Assembly (NCBI GenBank): GCA_030681515.1
Contig: JAUXSE010000018.1
Location: 31,790 to 90,930, forward strand
Length of the DNA: 59,141 nt
Source: Geothrix sp.
GTDB taxonomy: Bacteria; Acidobacteriota; Holophagae; Holophagales; Holophagaceae
Direction: 5' to 3'
Below, piece by piece: positions 1 through 9,216 of this stretch. The position numbers were made by a program, and so were the translations under genes. The stretch's first letter is position 1; each line of letters opens with the position of its first letter. The notes beneath the pieces are model-generated. The model did not search any database and was not told where the DNA came from. It saw nothing but the letters and a program-made list of their open reading frames with translations.

Positions 1-1108
1 CCTTGAGCAGGGTGGATTTCCCGCAGCCATTGGGCCCCAGCAGGGCGATGCGCATGCCGCGCTGGAGGCTGAGGTCCAGGCTCCCCAGCAGTTCTGGGCC
101 ACCCGGATAGGCGAACTGGATGCCCTCGGCGCGGATCAGGGCGTCGCTGCGGTTGCCCCCGGCCGCGAAGGCCAGGCCCTGCCGGACCTCCAGGCGGGTG
201 CGGTCCTCCACCGTGTCCTTCAGATCCAGCACGATCTGGATGCGCAGCTTGGACTTGCGGGTACGGGCCTTGGCGCCCCGGCGGAGCCAGGCCATCTCCC
301 GCCGCAGGCGGTTCTGCATGTGCTCGGTGAGGCGGGACTCGCGGAACTCCCGGTCGGACTTCTCCAGCAGGTAGTCGCTGTAGCCGCCTTCGTAGCTCCG
401 GAGGGCCCCCGCCTCCAGTTCCAGCATCCGCGTCACCACCGCGTCCAGCAGGTGGCGGTCATGGGTGATGAGCAGCAGGGCTCCCTCGTAGGCCTGGAGC
501 CAGGCTTCGAGTTTCTCCACCTGGTCCGGGTCGAGGTGGTTGGTGGGCTCGTCCAGCACCAGGACATCGGGTTCCTTGAGCCAGGCCTGGGCCAGGGCCA
601 CGCGCTTCCGCCAGCCCCCGGAGAGGGATTCCACCTCGGCGTCCAGGTCGTCCAGGCCCCAGGTGGTGGCCGCCGCCTTGAGCCGCGGCACCAGATCCCA
701 GCCCCACCGCTCCAGTTGGTGCTCCACGCTCTGCAGTTCCGCATGCAGCCGGACCTCCGCCGGCCCGGAGGCGCCATGGAGGGTCTCGTGGATCCGCTGA
801 TGCCGGTCCAGCAGGGCGCCGTGATCCGCCAAGGCCGCTTCCAGGGCCTGCCGGACGCTGGCGCCCGGCGCGAAGTGGGGCTCCTGGCTCAGCCGTGCGA
901 TGCGCAGCCCCTGGGTGACCACCACCTCGCCCGAATCCACGGTCTCATCGCCGGAAAGCAGCCGGAACAGGGTGCTCTTCCCGGTGCCATTGCGGCCGAT
1001 GAGGCCCACCTTCTCGCCCTGGAAGAGACCGAGGCTCAATCCGTCCAAAATGGCTGTCGCGCCATATCGTTTCGTGACATTGATCAAACTCAGCGCGATG
1101 GACGGCAA
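1..1108 (-). CDS. ABC-F family ATP-binding protein, C-terminal part outside window
   Basis: Soluble duplicated ATPase of the ABC-F class (Uup/EttA/YheS group), which acts on ribosomes rather than in transport. About 369 residues are present and the 3' end runs off the left edge. The first Walker A, GRNGTGKST, is at residues 38-46. The signature LSGGWRKR and Walker B VLVLDEPTNHLD follow at about 165 and 185. The charged inter-domain linker is next, and the second Walker A, GPNGCGKST, falls just before the edge. No membrane segment is seen. The start is a TTG at 1106-1108, preceded by AGGAG with 6-nt spacing and an in-frame stop just upstream of that. It is divergent from the MarR gene across about 70 bp. 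The subfamily cannot be fixed without the second half. Confidence 0.93.
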   Translation of the reverse strand, partial: MPSIALSLINVTKRYGATAILDGLSLGLFQGEKVGLIGRNGTGKSTLFRLLSGDETVDSGEVVVTQGLRIARLSQEPHFAPGASVRQALEAALADHGALLDRHQRIHETLHGASGPAEVRLHAELQSVEHQLERWGWDLVPRLKAAATTWGLDDLDAEVESLSGGWRKRVALAQAWLKEPDVLVLDEPTNHLDPDQVEKLEAWLQAYEGALLLITHDRHLLDAVVTRMLELEAGALRSYEGGYSDYLLEKSDREFRESRLTEHMQNRLRREMAWLRRGAKARTRKSKLRIQIVLDLKDTVEDRTRLEVRQGLAFAAGGNRSDALIRAEGIQFAYPGGPELLGSLDLSLQRGMRIALLGPNGCGKSTLLK

Positions 1109-1181
1109 GAAAGGCTCCTACGACCTTTCAGAATCCCATGGATGGGGCGATCCTTGGCCCCATAAGAATTCCGAGGCCGCC

Positions 1182-1685
1182 ATGTCCCTTCAGGAAGAAC
1201 TCCAGATGTCCAAGCTGCCGGCGCCGGGCGTGCAGCTGATGCTCCAGCTGATGCTGACGCGGGAGGCCGTGGTGCGTGTCCAGGAGCGGCTCTTCGAGGC
1301 CCACGGGCTGACGATCCAGCAGTACAACGTGCTCCGCATCGTGCGGGGCGGGCCCACCAAGGGCCACCCGATCTATGAGATCGAGCGGCGCATGATCTAC
1401 CGCTTCGCCAATGTCACCCGGCTGGTGGACCGCCTCGAGCTGCAGGGGCTGCTCAAGCGCGTGGCGGATCCCAAGGACCGCCGCGTCAGCCGCGTGGTCA
1501 TCACGCCCAAGGGACGGCGCCTCATGGATCGGCTGGACGAGCCGGTCCAGGTGATGGCGGCGCGGCTGACCAGCTGCTGCGACGAGGAGGAGTGCCTGGC
1601 CCTGGCGAACCGCCTGGAACGCCTTCGCGAACACTGCGTCCGGCAGGAAGGGCTTCAGGAAGAACTGGCCGGCACCATCAACTGA
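1182..1685 (+). CDS. MarR family transcriptional regulator
   Basis: A 167-residue winged-helix regulator of normal MarR length. The recognition region (about residues 55-85) has FANVTRLVDRLELQGLLKR followed by the typical wing DPKDRRVSRVVITPKGRRL. Helices at both ends would form the dimer interface. The ATG at 1182 was chosen because it gives the family length; the frame is open further upstream into the ABC-F gene, and the ribosome-binding site is weak. It is divergent from the ABC-F gene and its last 31 bases overlap the convergent transglutaminase-like gene. Ligand and targets are unknown; by family habit it may repress its own promoter or the divergent gene. Confidence 0.9.
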   Translation: MSLQEELQMSKLPAPGVQLMLQLMLTREAVVRVQERLFEAHGLTIQQYNVLRIVRGGPTKGHPIYEIERRMIYRFANVTRLVDRLELQGLLKRVADPKDRRVSRVVITPKGRRLMDRLDEPVQVMAARLTSCCDEEECLALANRLERLREHCVRQEGLQEELAGTIN

Positions 1686-3430
1686 TCCAGCAGATCAAAC
1701 GCCTCGCCCTCGGAAACCGCCTCCACCTGGAGCCACCGCCCCTCCCCCAGCTCCATCCAAAGCTGCCGGGAGGCCGGATTCCACCATCCCTGCCGGAGCG
1801 AGCGCGCCCCGGCCAGGCGCCGGGCGCCCTTGAGCTGGTCCTCGCCGGGCCGGGTCACGGCCTGGACCCGCCACGGGCCGCCTCTGGGCGCCCGGAGGTG
1901 GAGCACCCCGCCCTGGAGATCCCAGCGCCCGCCAGGCAGGCGCAGCAGAATGCCCCCGGGGCCCGTGATCTGATCGCCCCGCACGAGCAAGGCCCCGCCC
2001 CAGGGATCGGCCCCCTCGCGTTCCGGGACCCATCGCAGGCCGGAGAAAGCCAGGGCCGCGCCCTCCCATCCGACGCTGCCCAGATCCGCCAGATCCGTAT
2101 CGCCCAGCTTGATGCGCAGGGCCGAGGCGGGGGCCTGATCGAAGGTGGGATCAAGCGATACCCAGCGATCCTTCAGCCGGACCTCCACCCAGAAATGGAG
2201 CCCGAGCAGCTCGCCGAGGCCCACCCATCCGGTGACGCCCCGGGCCGGCACGCCGAGGCGCCGAAGCAGCGCCACGGCCAGCACGCCGTGTTCGGTGCAG
2301 TCCCCCCGGGGCTGGCGGCAGACCTCCAGCGCCGAAGCGAAGCCCACCGAGAAGTCCTTGTCGGCGATCCATTCGAATACGAAGGCGTTCACCCTCCGGG
2401 CGAGCTCCCAGCGCGGCAGGCCCGGGGGAAGGGCCATGCGGCGGATCAGGCCATCGAAGGCCCGGTCCTGGAAGGGCACCAGGGGGCTGGGGGCCAGGTA
2501 GCGGGCCTCCCCGGGGCCGGGAAGGCCCGTGACCGGCGGCTGGGCGGCCTCGATGGTGGTGGGGGGGGCCGGCCGCCGCAGGCGCCAGCGGCCCTCGGGA
2601 AGGCGGATCTGCTGGGCATCCTCCGGGAGATCCGGCGCGGCCCCCACCGCCCGCAGCGTCAGGTCCGCCAGCCAGGGCTGGAAGGGATGGGGTGGGAGCT
2701 TCTGCAGGGTGCGCTCGAAGAACCCCTGGATGGGCTCCGTTCCCGGCGCGGGCACGGGCAGTTCCGATCGCTGGGTCAGCACCACCAGGCCACCCAGTTC
2801 CGCCCGGTGGCGCAGTTCTCCCGCCGTGGGCGAGATCCAGACTTCGACCGGGGTGGAAGTCGGGCCCTGGCGTTCCTGGCCGGTGTAGCGCACGGCGTCC
2901 GGGAAGCCCGGCAGGGGGGCCGCGCCCTGGGGTTCCAGATGGAGGGTGCTCCATTGCTGGACCGGGAAGGAGAAGGTGACCGCCTGGAGCGGGCGGCCCG
3001 TCCGCGCGGCCTCCTTCAGCCGGGTTTCCAGATCCTCGGGCCAGAGGAGCGCCTCGGGGGGAACCTCCTTCCGGACCGCGGGACCGTGGGTGGGCTGGAT
3101 GGACAGGACGCCGGGGTCGCGGGGGGACCACTCCGCCCGGCCTTCGAAGGGCTCCGAGGAAAGCTGCAGCCTCCAGGTGAAGGTCAGACCGCCCTCGGGC
3201 GCCTTGCGGGCGGTCTGGTTCAGGTCCTGCCGGATCTCCAGGCCCATGCGGGACAGGACCATCCACTCGCGGGAACGGATCTCGCGGACGCTCCCCTCCT
3301 GCCGGACCTCCAGGGAGGCACCGCCCACCTCCTGGCCGCCCAGCCACTGGCGGAAGGTCCGGGGCGGGCCCTCCTGGCCGAGCAGGGTCAGGCCCGCGAG
3401 GACCAGCGGGAAAAGAGGGGATGCGCGCAT
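1655..3430 (-). CDS. Secreted transglutaminase-like domain protein
   Basis: A 591-residue protein with a short N-terminal signal-like hydrophobic stretch (residues 4-18) and a long N-terminal region rich in beta-strand sequence. A transglutaminase-like core lies at about 335-435. The expected catalytic triad is visible: Cys378 in GDCTEHG, His412 in LHFWVEV and Asp427 in SLDPTFD. Bacterial proteins of this class are usually periplasmic cysteine peptidases or amide-bond enzymes; the substrate here is unknown. Its 5' end lies close to recO, which runs in the opposite direction, and its 3' end overlaps the MarR gene. Confidence 0.85.
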   Translation of the reverse strand: MRASPLFPLVLAGLTLLGQEGPPRTFRQWLGGQEVGGASLEVRQEGSVREIRSREWMVLSRMGLEIRQDLNQTARKAPEGGLTFTWRLQLSSEPFEGRAEWSPRDPGVLSIQPTHGPAVRKEVPPEALLWPEDLETRLKEAARTGRPLQAVTFSFPVQQWSTLHLEPQGAAPLPGFPDAVRYTGQERQGPTSTPVEVWISPTAGELRHRAELGGLVVLTQRSELPVPAPGTEPIQGFFERTLQKLPPHPFQPWLADLTLRAVGAAPDLPEDAQQIRLPEGRWRLRRPAPPTTIEAAQPPVTGLPGPGEARYLAPSPLVPFQDRAFDGLIRRMALPPGLPRWELARRVNAFVFEWIADKDFSVGFASALEVCRQPRGDCTEHGVLAVALLRRLGVPARGVTGWVGLGELLGLHFWVEVRLKDRWVSLDPTFDQAPASALRIKLGDTDLADLGSVGWEGAALAFSGLRWVPEREGADPWGGALLVRGDQITGPGGILLRLPGGRWDLQGGVLHLRAPRGGPWRVQAVTRPGEDQLKGARRLAGARSLRQGWWNPASRQLWMELGEGRWLQVEAVSEGEAFDLLDQLMVPASSS

Positions 3431-3516
3431 CTCCCCAGTCTATCGGGGCGTGCCCAGGATCCACCGGCCATCCCCGTGGCCATGTGCCGGGGTTGAATCC
3501 GGGGCAGACTGGAAAG

Positions 3517-4254
3517 GTGATCCGGACTTTTGCCGCCATCGTTCTGAAAGCCGTGCCCTACGCCGAGGGCGGGGCGGTGGTGTCCTTTCTTTCGGAGCAC
3601 GGCGAGCGGATGTCGGGGGTGGCCAAGGGCGTGAAGAAGCCCACGGCGAAGTGGGTGGCGGCCTTCGAGCCCATGGGCATGGTGCGGGTGAGCTTCTTCG
3701 GGAAGGAACACACTGAGCTGAAACGGGTCACCCGCTGCGAACTGGCCTTCAGCCCCCTCACGCTGGGGCACCTGGAGTCGAGCCTGGTGATGGCCTGCCT
3801 GGCGGACCTCTTCGACCGCGTGGCCCGGGAGGGTGTGGAGGACGACCGCCTCTACCGCCTGCTCAGTGCCTGCGGACGGGCCCTCAAGGCCGATCCCGGC
3901 AACGCCCTCGGCATCCTGGCCTACGCGGAACACTGGCTGCTCCACTGCATGGGGCTGCTGCCCCATCCCCGCGCCTGCGGCCGATGCGGGGACGGGACCG
4001 CGCCCCTCGTCCTGTTCAGCCCGGAGGAGGGGTGGTGCTGCTCGGCCTGCACCCCCGTGGATCCCGTGGAGGCCCTGCCTCGGGGAAGCCGGGAGCACCT
4101 CCGGCGCCTGAGGACCGGGGGCGCGGACGCCGCTCCCAGGGTGGACCCCGCTGACGAGGCGCTGGTGGCGGTTACGGCGCTCCTCCGGGCCAGGCTGCTC
4201 CAGGAACTGGGCGGAGGGCTGCGAAGCTACGATGTGCTTTGGCGCACGCTCTGA
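3517..4254 (+). CDS. recO: DNA repair protein RecO
   Basis: RecO loads RecA in RecFOR recombinational repair with RecR. The 245-residue product starts with an OB-fold region (about 1-80: FAAIVLKAVPYAEGGAVVSF, then a MSGVAKGVKK loop). A helical domain follows, with a zinc site whose ligands appear to be Cys154, Cys157, Cys174/175 and Cys178 (CGRCGDG and CCSAC). The GTG at 3517 is chosen because the protein then begins at the usual point just before the first OB strand; the frame is open back to 3421, inside the neighbouring transglutaminase-like gene. The next gene starts 45 bp downstream on the same strand. Confidence 0.92.
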   Translation: MIRTFAAIVLKAVPYAEGGAVVSFLSEHGERMSGVAKGVKKPTAKWVAAFEPMGMVRVSFFGKEHTELKRVTRCELAFSPLTLGHLESSLVMACLADLFDRVAREGVEDDRLYRLLSACGRALKADPGNALGILAYAEHWLLHCMGLLPHPRACGRCGDGTAPLVLFSPEEGWCCSACTPVDPVEALPRGSREHLRRLRTGGADAAPRVDPADEALVAVTALLRARLLQELGGGLRSYDVLWRTL

Positions 4255-4299
4255 TGAGCTGATTCTTGCCTCCCGGCCCGGGCCGGCCGATGGGGTCCC

Positions 4300-6879
4300 A
4301 TGGCTGAGATACAGGACATGGGGCCGGACAAATCCGCCTGGAAACAGGCGGTGGGAGCCCGGATCACGGTGGATCTGGTGGCGCTTTCCTGTCTCGGGGC
4401 CGTGGCCTACCTGCTGTTCAGCCATGCCGAGGCGGTCCAGCCCGCGGAGGGCGCATTCCTGATCGTGGCCGCCGCGGGGCTCCTGTGGGTGGGCCTCGGA
4501 TGGTGGGACTGGCACCGGGGACTGGCCCAGGATGGCTCCCTCCTGGACTGGGTCCAGCGGATCCTCCAGGGTGAACGGAGATCGATGGCGCCGCCCCAAG
4601 GGCTCCGGCAACGGGATCGCCACGTGGTGGCGGCCCTGAACGCGGTGATCGGCGAGGCGCAGGGTGGGCGCGCGGACCTTGCGGCCCTGCGGGAGGCCAT
4701 GGGGCGGGAATGGCTGGAACTGGACGCTCTTCTCGACACGATCCAGCGCCACCACGCGGCGGAGGTGGAGACCCGCCTCCAGGGAGGGGCGCGCCTGGAG
4801 GCTCTGGGGCGCGAGTTGAAAACCACCTTCGAGGACACCCTCCGGCTGGACCAGATCGAGCTGAATCACCGTCTGCGAGCGGATCAGTACCGGCTTCAGG
4901 GGCAATCCTTCCGGGCCACCCTTGGCCAGGTCAGGGCTGGACTCGATCAGTTCGAGGACCTGCTGGAAGAGCTTCAGGATTCCTTCCCCCGGTTGCGCCG
5001 CGAGGAGGATGCCCTGGGGCTTCTGGCCGCTGCGGGGATTCGTCAGGGTGCGCGGCTGGCCCTGGCCGTGAAGGGGCTCGTGGCGCACACGCCGCGGCTC
5101 GTGGGTGAAACCCAGACTCGCGTCGAATGGCTGCGGCGGTTCCGGCAATCCGCCGACGGGGTGCGGGACCAGACCGAGGCCCTGGCGCGCCGCATCGAGG
5201 GCTTCCGCGAGGAGGCCCAAGCGCGCATCCGCTCCTTCGCCGGGGCCCAGGGATCCCTGAAGGGGCTCGATCATGTGGCGCAGGAGACTGGCCTGCTGGC
5301 GGTGAACGCCGCCATTCTCGCCCAGCGGGACGGGGGAAGCGAGGGGATGGCGGCGATCGGCGGGCGCCTGCGCACCCTGGCCGATCAGACCGCGGAGGGC
5401 GCCTCCGGAACGGAACGGACGCTGGACCAGTACCGGCAGGGTCTGGAACGGGAGACCGCGGGGCTTTGGGATCTCCAGGAAGTCGCGCAGCGGCTGCTTT
5501 CGAGCGTCCACGAACTGCTGCGGACGGCCGGGCATCTGGATCAGCAGGGTCATGATCTGGAGCGCGCCCTGGAAACCCATCTGGGCCACGTGGATCAGGT
5601 CCGCCAAGCCTCCGAGCGGGCCGAGCTGTCCCTCCACGAAATCGGGGAGCGGGCGATGGCTCTGGAATCCGCCCACGGCCGGCAATGGGGGGTGGAAGCC
5701 AAGATCGCGCCGGAGCGGGAGCGCCTTTCCCGGCTGGGGACGCACCTGGCGGAAGTCGGGGAGGATCTGGCTCGAATCAGTCAGAAGAACATTGACGAGG
5801 TCTGGGATATCCTCGCCCGTCACCAAGAAATCCGGCGGGCCGAGGCCTACCGCCAGGTGACTTCGGGGGAACTCCCCCGTCTGCTGGCGATGCCGGACGA
5901 TGCGGGTCTGGCCTGGAACCGCATCGCATGGGCCCGTGCCCAACGCCGCCCGAGGCTCGCGGAAACGACCGGGGGCCTGCCGCCCATGGGCCGCCGGGAT
6001 CCGGACGGAGCCGTCCGGCTGCTTCTCCTGGGACAGGATGCGTTGGATGGGCCGGAACCCTCTGCCCTGGAATCCTGCAGCTGTGACGCCCTGGGCCGGG
6101 TCTGGGATCTCCGGTTCCTGGCGTCGCTCCGGACCGAGAGCCATCGCCTTGCCTTGCTGGAACTGCTGAAGGAGAGCCCCCTCACGGCCTGTTTCCCTGG
6201 GTTGGACATGCGCATCTCCACCGAGGGAGCGCAGCTCCGGTTGCCCTCACCCTATCCCGGGCTGCCTGGATTCCTGGCGGGGCTTGGGCTGGAACTTCCC
6301 GTGGAGCCGGGGCTCTGGGGCCTTGCCTTCCGTCCCATGGAACCCCGGGCCCCTGCCGTCCAGCGTTTGATCTGGATCGGACCGGCGGGCGGCGGGCGGC
6401 TCAATCAAAGCCTGCGCCTCGTCCACGCCTGGGTGAAGGATGACCCTCAGCATGAGTCCTTCCTCCCCTGGCTGCCCTATGAGGGCCCTCGTCCACCTTG
6501 TCCCTTGCTGCAGGACAGCCTTTCGGTGGACAAGCTCACGGACCTGGCTCCGGTGCGCTGCCTTGGGCTGGGTGCCGATCCGGCCCTGCTGAACCCGATG
6601 CGGGACAGGCTGCTCGTAGCGGGCGCCTCCGAGGGCCCCGGGGGGCTGGCCCTTTGCGCCATCAGCCTCGGCCACCCTCATCCAGAAGCTTTGCTGCTGA
6701 GGCTTTTCCAGCAGGACGCAGACCTGGCGGGGGCCTTCCACCCGGACCTGGTCCCCTACCAGGCACGGCTGCGGGACGAGGTTCTGGGCGGTTCCACGGG
6801 GGACCCCTGGCGCGCCTCCTGGTCCCTTCTGGAGGATCTGCAACGGGAAGGCTGGGTGATGCCGCTCCCGCCCGCCTGA
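4300..6879 (+). CDS. Divergent chemoreceptor-like membrane protein
   Basis: An 859-residue protein with two predicted membrane helices near residues 22-42 and 50-68 and almost no periplasmic loop. A long coiled-coil region follows (about 75-510). Around residues 320-365 is a stretch shaped like the chemoreceptor signalling hairpin: LDHVAQETGLLAVNAAILAQ, then a GMAAIGGRLRTLADQT return helix. The canonical tip (I..IA.QTNLLALNAAIEAARAGE) is only partly conserved. The last about 330 residues form a globular region I do not recognise. It may be a receptor that signals to a noncanonical partner, or a structural relative. No che genes are nearby. The recO gene ends 45 bp upstream, so co-transcription is possible. 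Confidence 0.7.
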   Translation: MAEIQDMGPDKSAWKQAVGARITVDLVALSCLGAVAYLLFSHAEAVQPAEGAFLIVAAAGLLWVGLGWWDWHRGLAQDGSLLDWVQRILQGERRSMAPPQGLRQRDRHVVAALNAVIGEAQGGRADLAALREAMGREWLELDALLDTIQRHHAAEVETRLQGGARLEALGRELKTTFEDTLRLDQIELNHRLRADQYRLQGQSFRATLGQVRAGLDQFEDLLEELQDSFPRLRREEDALGLLAAAGIRQGARLALAVKGLVAHTPRLVGETQTRVEWLRRFRQSADGVRDQTEALARRIEGFREEAQARIRSFAGAQGSLKGLDHVAQETGLLAVNAAILAQRDGGSEGMAAIGGRLRTLADQTAEGASGTERTLDQYRQGLERETAGLWDLQEVAQRLLSSVHELLRTAGHLDQQGHDLERALETHLGHVDQVRQASERAELSLHEIGERAMALESAHGRQWGVEAKIAPERERLSRLGTHLAEVGEDLARISQKNIDEVWDILARHQEIRRAEAYRQVTSGELPRLLAMPDDAGLAWNRIAWARAQRRPRLAETTGGLPPMGRRDPDGAVRLLLLGQDALDGPEPSALESCSCDALGRVWDLRFLASLRTESHRLALLELLKESPLTACFPGLDMRISTEGAQLRLPSPYPGLPGFLAGLGLELPVEPGLWGLAFRPMEPRAPAVQRLIWIGPAGGGRLNQSLRLVHAWVKDDPQHESFLPWLPYEGPRPPCPLLQDSLSVDKLTDLAPVRCLGLGADPALLNPMRDRLLVAGASEGPGGLALCAISLGHPHPEALLLRLFQQDADLAGAFHPDLVPYQARLRDEVLGGSTGDPWRASWSLLEDLQREGWVMPLPPA

Positions 6880-6885
6880 CCGCGT

Positions 6886-6906
6886 GAGATATCCGTGACA
6901 TATCTC
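6886..6906. promoter_or_regulatory. Inverted repeat GAGATAT-N7-ATATCTC
   Basis: A perfect 7-bp inverted repeat (6886-6892 and 6900-6906) with a 7-nt centre. It lies just after the stop of the chemoreceptor-like gene and 24 bp upstream of a TTGACA box. It could be an operator for the TonB-family gene or a weak AT-stem structure at the end of the upstream gene; there is no T-run. Confidence 0.35.
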
Positions 6907-6930
6907 TGATTCCAATTCACCCGCCCGGGC

Positions 6931-6959
6931 TTGACAGGCGGACGGCCCCGCCGATACCT
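6931..6959 (+). promoter_or_regulatory. Candidate promoter for TonB-family gene
   Basis: TTGACA at 6931-6936 and ATACCT at 6954-6959 with a 17-bp spacer. The -35 is consensus and the -10 is weak. It leaves a leader of roughly 120 nt before the ATG at 7089, in which I see no recognised riboswitch. Confidence 0.4.
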
Positions 6960-7088
6960 GTTCCAAGCGATCTTTGGACCTCCTCCAGACGGTGTGTGAT
7001 CCAGGGCCCGGGACCGCCGCCAACCAGCTTCCACCCCCGGTGGATGGCGGACTGCGGGAGGCCACAGGCGCCACCCACAGGAGATGCC

Positions 7089-7847
7089 ATGTTCAGCTTC
7101 GCGCCCTCGCGCGGCCAGGGGCCTGTCTTCGAGGACCTGCCGCCCACCCTCCAGCCCTGCGCCATCGCCGCCGCCGCGCCGCCCCAGGACCATCTGCGGA
7201 CCGCCGCGCTATCCGGACTGATCTACCTCCTGATCGGAGGCGCGGCCCTGGCGTTCTCGTCCCTGGCGCCCCCCAGCGTTCTCGTACCTGGCCGGTCCAC
7301 GGAACCCGAGCGGATCGTCGAGTTCGGCGGGCCGCCGATGACCCGGCCCATCGAACGGATTGCCACCGCTCCCCGGGGTTCCGGGGGAAGCGACTCGGCC
7401 TCGGCGTTGAACGCCGCGGTGGCGCCCCGGGCGGATCCGGATCAGCCTGCGGCGACCCTGCCCACGGAAGATCATCGCGGAGATCCTCCGGCCACGGGCT
7501 CCGCGCCATCCGGCCGCGGGGCACCGGCCGACGGAGCTGTTGCCGCGGCGGCCACGATGGGCCCCGTGATCCACGACTTCTCCATGACCGGGCTCGCCGT
7601 GCTCCGCCGAGTTGACCCGCTCTATCCCGACTTCGCCCGATGGGCCCGGATCCAGGGACCGGTGGTGCTGATGATGACGGTGGACGAACGGGGACAGCCG
7701 GTGCAGGTCCAGGTGCTGGAAGGACACCGGGCCTTCCATGAGGTGGCCGTTCAGGCCGCCCGCCAGTGGCGCTTCGAGCCCGCGCGGCTGGATGGCCGGC
7801 CCGTGGCCGCGAGTTTTCGACTTACGCTGAAGTTCTCCTTGAGGTGA
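7089..7847 (+). CDS. TonB family protein (energy transducer C-terminal domain)
   Basis: A 252-residue protein with one N-terminal membrane helix (about 40-58, LSGLIYLLIGGAALAFSSLA). A long Pro/Ala/Gly-rich periplasmic spacer (about 65-165) and a TonB C-terminal domain follow (about 170-252: VLRRVDPLYPDFARWARIQG, then VDERGQPVQVQVLEGHRAFH and AARQWRFEPARLDGRPV). TonB-type proteins pass proton-motive energy from ExbBD to outer-membrane receptors. No exbB/exbD or receptor gene adjoins it, so it may serve a receptor encoded elsewhere or be a TonB-like orphan. The ATG follows a CAGGAG ribosome-binding site. It ends only 12 bp before the RNase P RNA. Confidence 0.85.
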   Translation: MFSFAPSRGQGPVFEDLPPTLQPCAIAAAAPPQDHLRTAALSGLIYLLIGGAALAFSSLAPPSVLVPGRSTEPERIVEFGGPPMTRPIERIATAPRGSGGSDSASALNAAVAPRADPDQPAATLPTEDHRGDPPATGSAPSGRGAPADGAVAAAATMGPVIHDFSMTGLAVLRRVDPLYPDFARWARIQGPVVLMMTVDERGQPVQVQVLEGHRAFHEVAVQAARQWRFEPARLDGRPVAASFRLTLKFSLR

Positions 7848-7859
7848 TACCGTGAACCC

Positions 7860-8226
7860 GTGGATCAGGGCGTCGCTGTCCGCAAGGGCAGAGGAAAGTC
7901 CGGGCTCCATAGGGTGCTGGGCCTGGTAACACCAGGGCGGGGTGACCCGACGGAAAGTGCAACAGAGAATAAACCGCCGATGGCCGGTCCGTGGAAACAC
8001 GGGGCGGATCAGGCAAGGGTGAAACGGTGGGGTAAGAGCCCACCGCCGGACTGGCAACAGGACGGGCACGGCAAACCCCCCAGGGAGCAAGACCAAATAA
8101 GCCGGCGCACCGCGCAAGCGGCGAGGGTTGACCCGACCGAGCCGGCGGGTAGGTCGCTTGAGGTGGATGGCGACATCCATCCCAGAGGAATGACGCTCCA
8201 CGACAGAACCCGGCTTACCGATCCAC
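7860..8226 (+). ncRNA. rnpB: RNase P RNA, bacterial class A
   Basis: The catalytic RNA that trims tRNA 5' leaders. Conserved blocks are present in order: GAGGAAAGTCCGGGCTCC near the 5' end (CR I), ACAGAG/GGAAA and GGTAAGAGCCCACCG segments in the middle, and ACAGAACCCGGCTTAC near the 3' end (CR V). The terminal helix P1 is formed by GTGGATC (7860-7866) and GATCCAC (8220-8226). Length is about 367 nt, normal for class A. It lies 12 bp behind the TonB-family stop codon, so its promoter probably sits inside that gene's 3' end. Confidence 0.95.
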
Positions 8227-8250
8227 CACGGCCTCCGAAAGGGGGCCGTG
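8227..8250 (+). terminator. Hairpin terminator after rnpB
   Basis: CACGGCC (8227-8233) pairs with GGCCGTG (8244-8250) immediately after the P1 helix of RNase P RNA. The tract that follows is only CTTATGTCTT, so the U-run is weak. The next about 200 bp up to the acetyltransferase gene holds no feature I can name. Confidence 0.6.
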
Positions 8251-8457
8251 CTTATGTCTTCCGGGGGTTCCGCGCTGTTCTGGGGATCGGTTCTGGGCTA
8301 GCCTGGGTCTGTTTCCGAGTAGGCCTCTGATCTTCTCCCCCCATCGCCCACGAGTCGCGCCTGGAATTGGCGCCGGATCTGAGCGTCTGGACTGAATCGG
8401 TAGAGCCGCAGGACCGACCGCGAAGGTCAGCCCTGCCCCAATTTCTCGGAGTCACCC

Positions 8458-9216
8458 ATGTTTCAGGATTTCCAGGCCCTGGTGCGCCGCCTTGAACGCG
8501 CCCAGGCCCTTCAAAACGAACGACTCAACCAGGCCGCCGGAGGGCGGAGCTATCCGGTGGGCGGCGGCTTCGCCCACTTCCGGGGCGAGGCCCATCCACT
8601 CAACCAGGCCCTGGGTCTGCTGGAAGCGGTGTCCGAGGCCGATCTCTCCGCCGTCGAAGCCTTCCTGGGATCACCCACGGTGCTGGAACTGAGTCCCGGC
8701 GCCGATCGCGCTCTGTGGCCTCTGCTCGCGACCCGGGGCTACCGGCTGCATCAGTTCCAGCAGATGTGGGCCCGGTCCCTGGTCGAGGTGGATGAGGCCC
8801 CCCCGTCCAGGCAGATCCGGGTTGCGAAGCACCGCGAGGCGGACCTCTACAACCGCGTCGTCTGCGCGGGTTTCATGGAGCGGGACGACTGGCGTGATCT
8901 GGCGCCGCCCTTTGAGGTCTCCCTCGAGGTTTCCGGTGCTTGGGGGTTCCTGGCCTACGTGGAGGATCAACCCGCCGGTGGCGGCATGCTGGGGGTGGTG
9001 GATGGCGTGGCCCTGCTGTCGGGCGATGGCGTGCTCCCGCGCTACCGGGGGCTGGGTCTTCAGAAGGCCCTCATCCGGGCCCGTCTTGCCTTCGCGCGGG
9101 ACCAGGGTTGTGACCTGGCCTGCGCGTCCACCGCCCCGGGGACCGCCAGCCAGCGGTCCTATGAGGCCTGTGGTTTTCACGCCGCGTATCCAAAAATCGA
9201 GATGGCGATGGGATGA
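8458..9216 (+). CDS. GNAT family N-acetyltransferase
   Basis: A 252-residue protein. The C-terminal half (about 125-252) has the GNAT acetyl-CoA fold, with the beta-4/alpha-3 pyrophosphate loop at RYRGLGLQKALIRARL and a terminal SQRSYEACGFHAAYPKIEM strand typical of the family. The N-terminal half (1-120) looks like a diverged extra domain, as in duplicated GNAT proteins. The substrate cannot be told. The ATG at 8458 is preceded by CGGAG. The stop overlaps the start of the MFS gene by 4 bp (ATGA), so the two are translationally coupled. Confidence 0.85.
   Translation: MFQDFQALVRRLERAQALQNERLNQAAGGRSYPVGGGFAHFRGEAHPLNQALGLLEAVSEADLSAVEAFLGSPTVLELSPGADRALWPLLATRGYRLHQFQQMWARSLVEVDEAPPSRQIRVAKHREADLYNRVVCAGFMERDDWRDLAPPFEVSLEVSGAWGFLAYVEDQPAGGGMLGVVDGVALLSGDGVLPRYRGLGLQKALIRARLAFARDQGCDLACASTAPGTASQRSYEACGFHAAYPKIEMAMG

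Noticed and set aside
3388-6144. 918-codon open frame on the minus strand opposite recO and the receptor-like gene
   Set aside because: Composition artefact of GC-rich coding DNA; Pro/Gly/Arg/His-rich with no domains, and both plus-strand genes have clear features.
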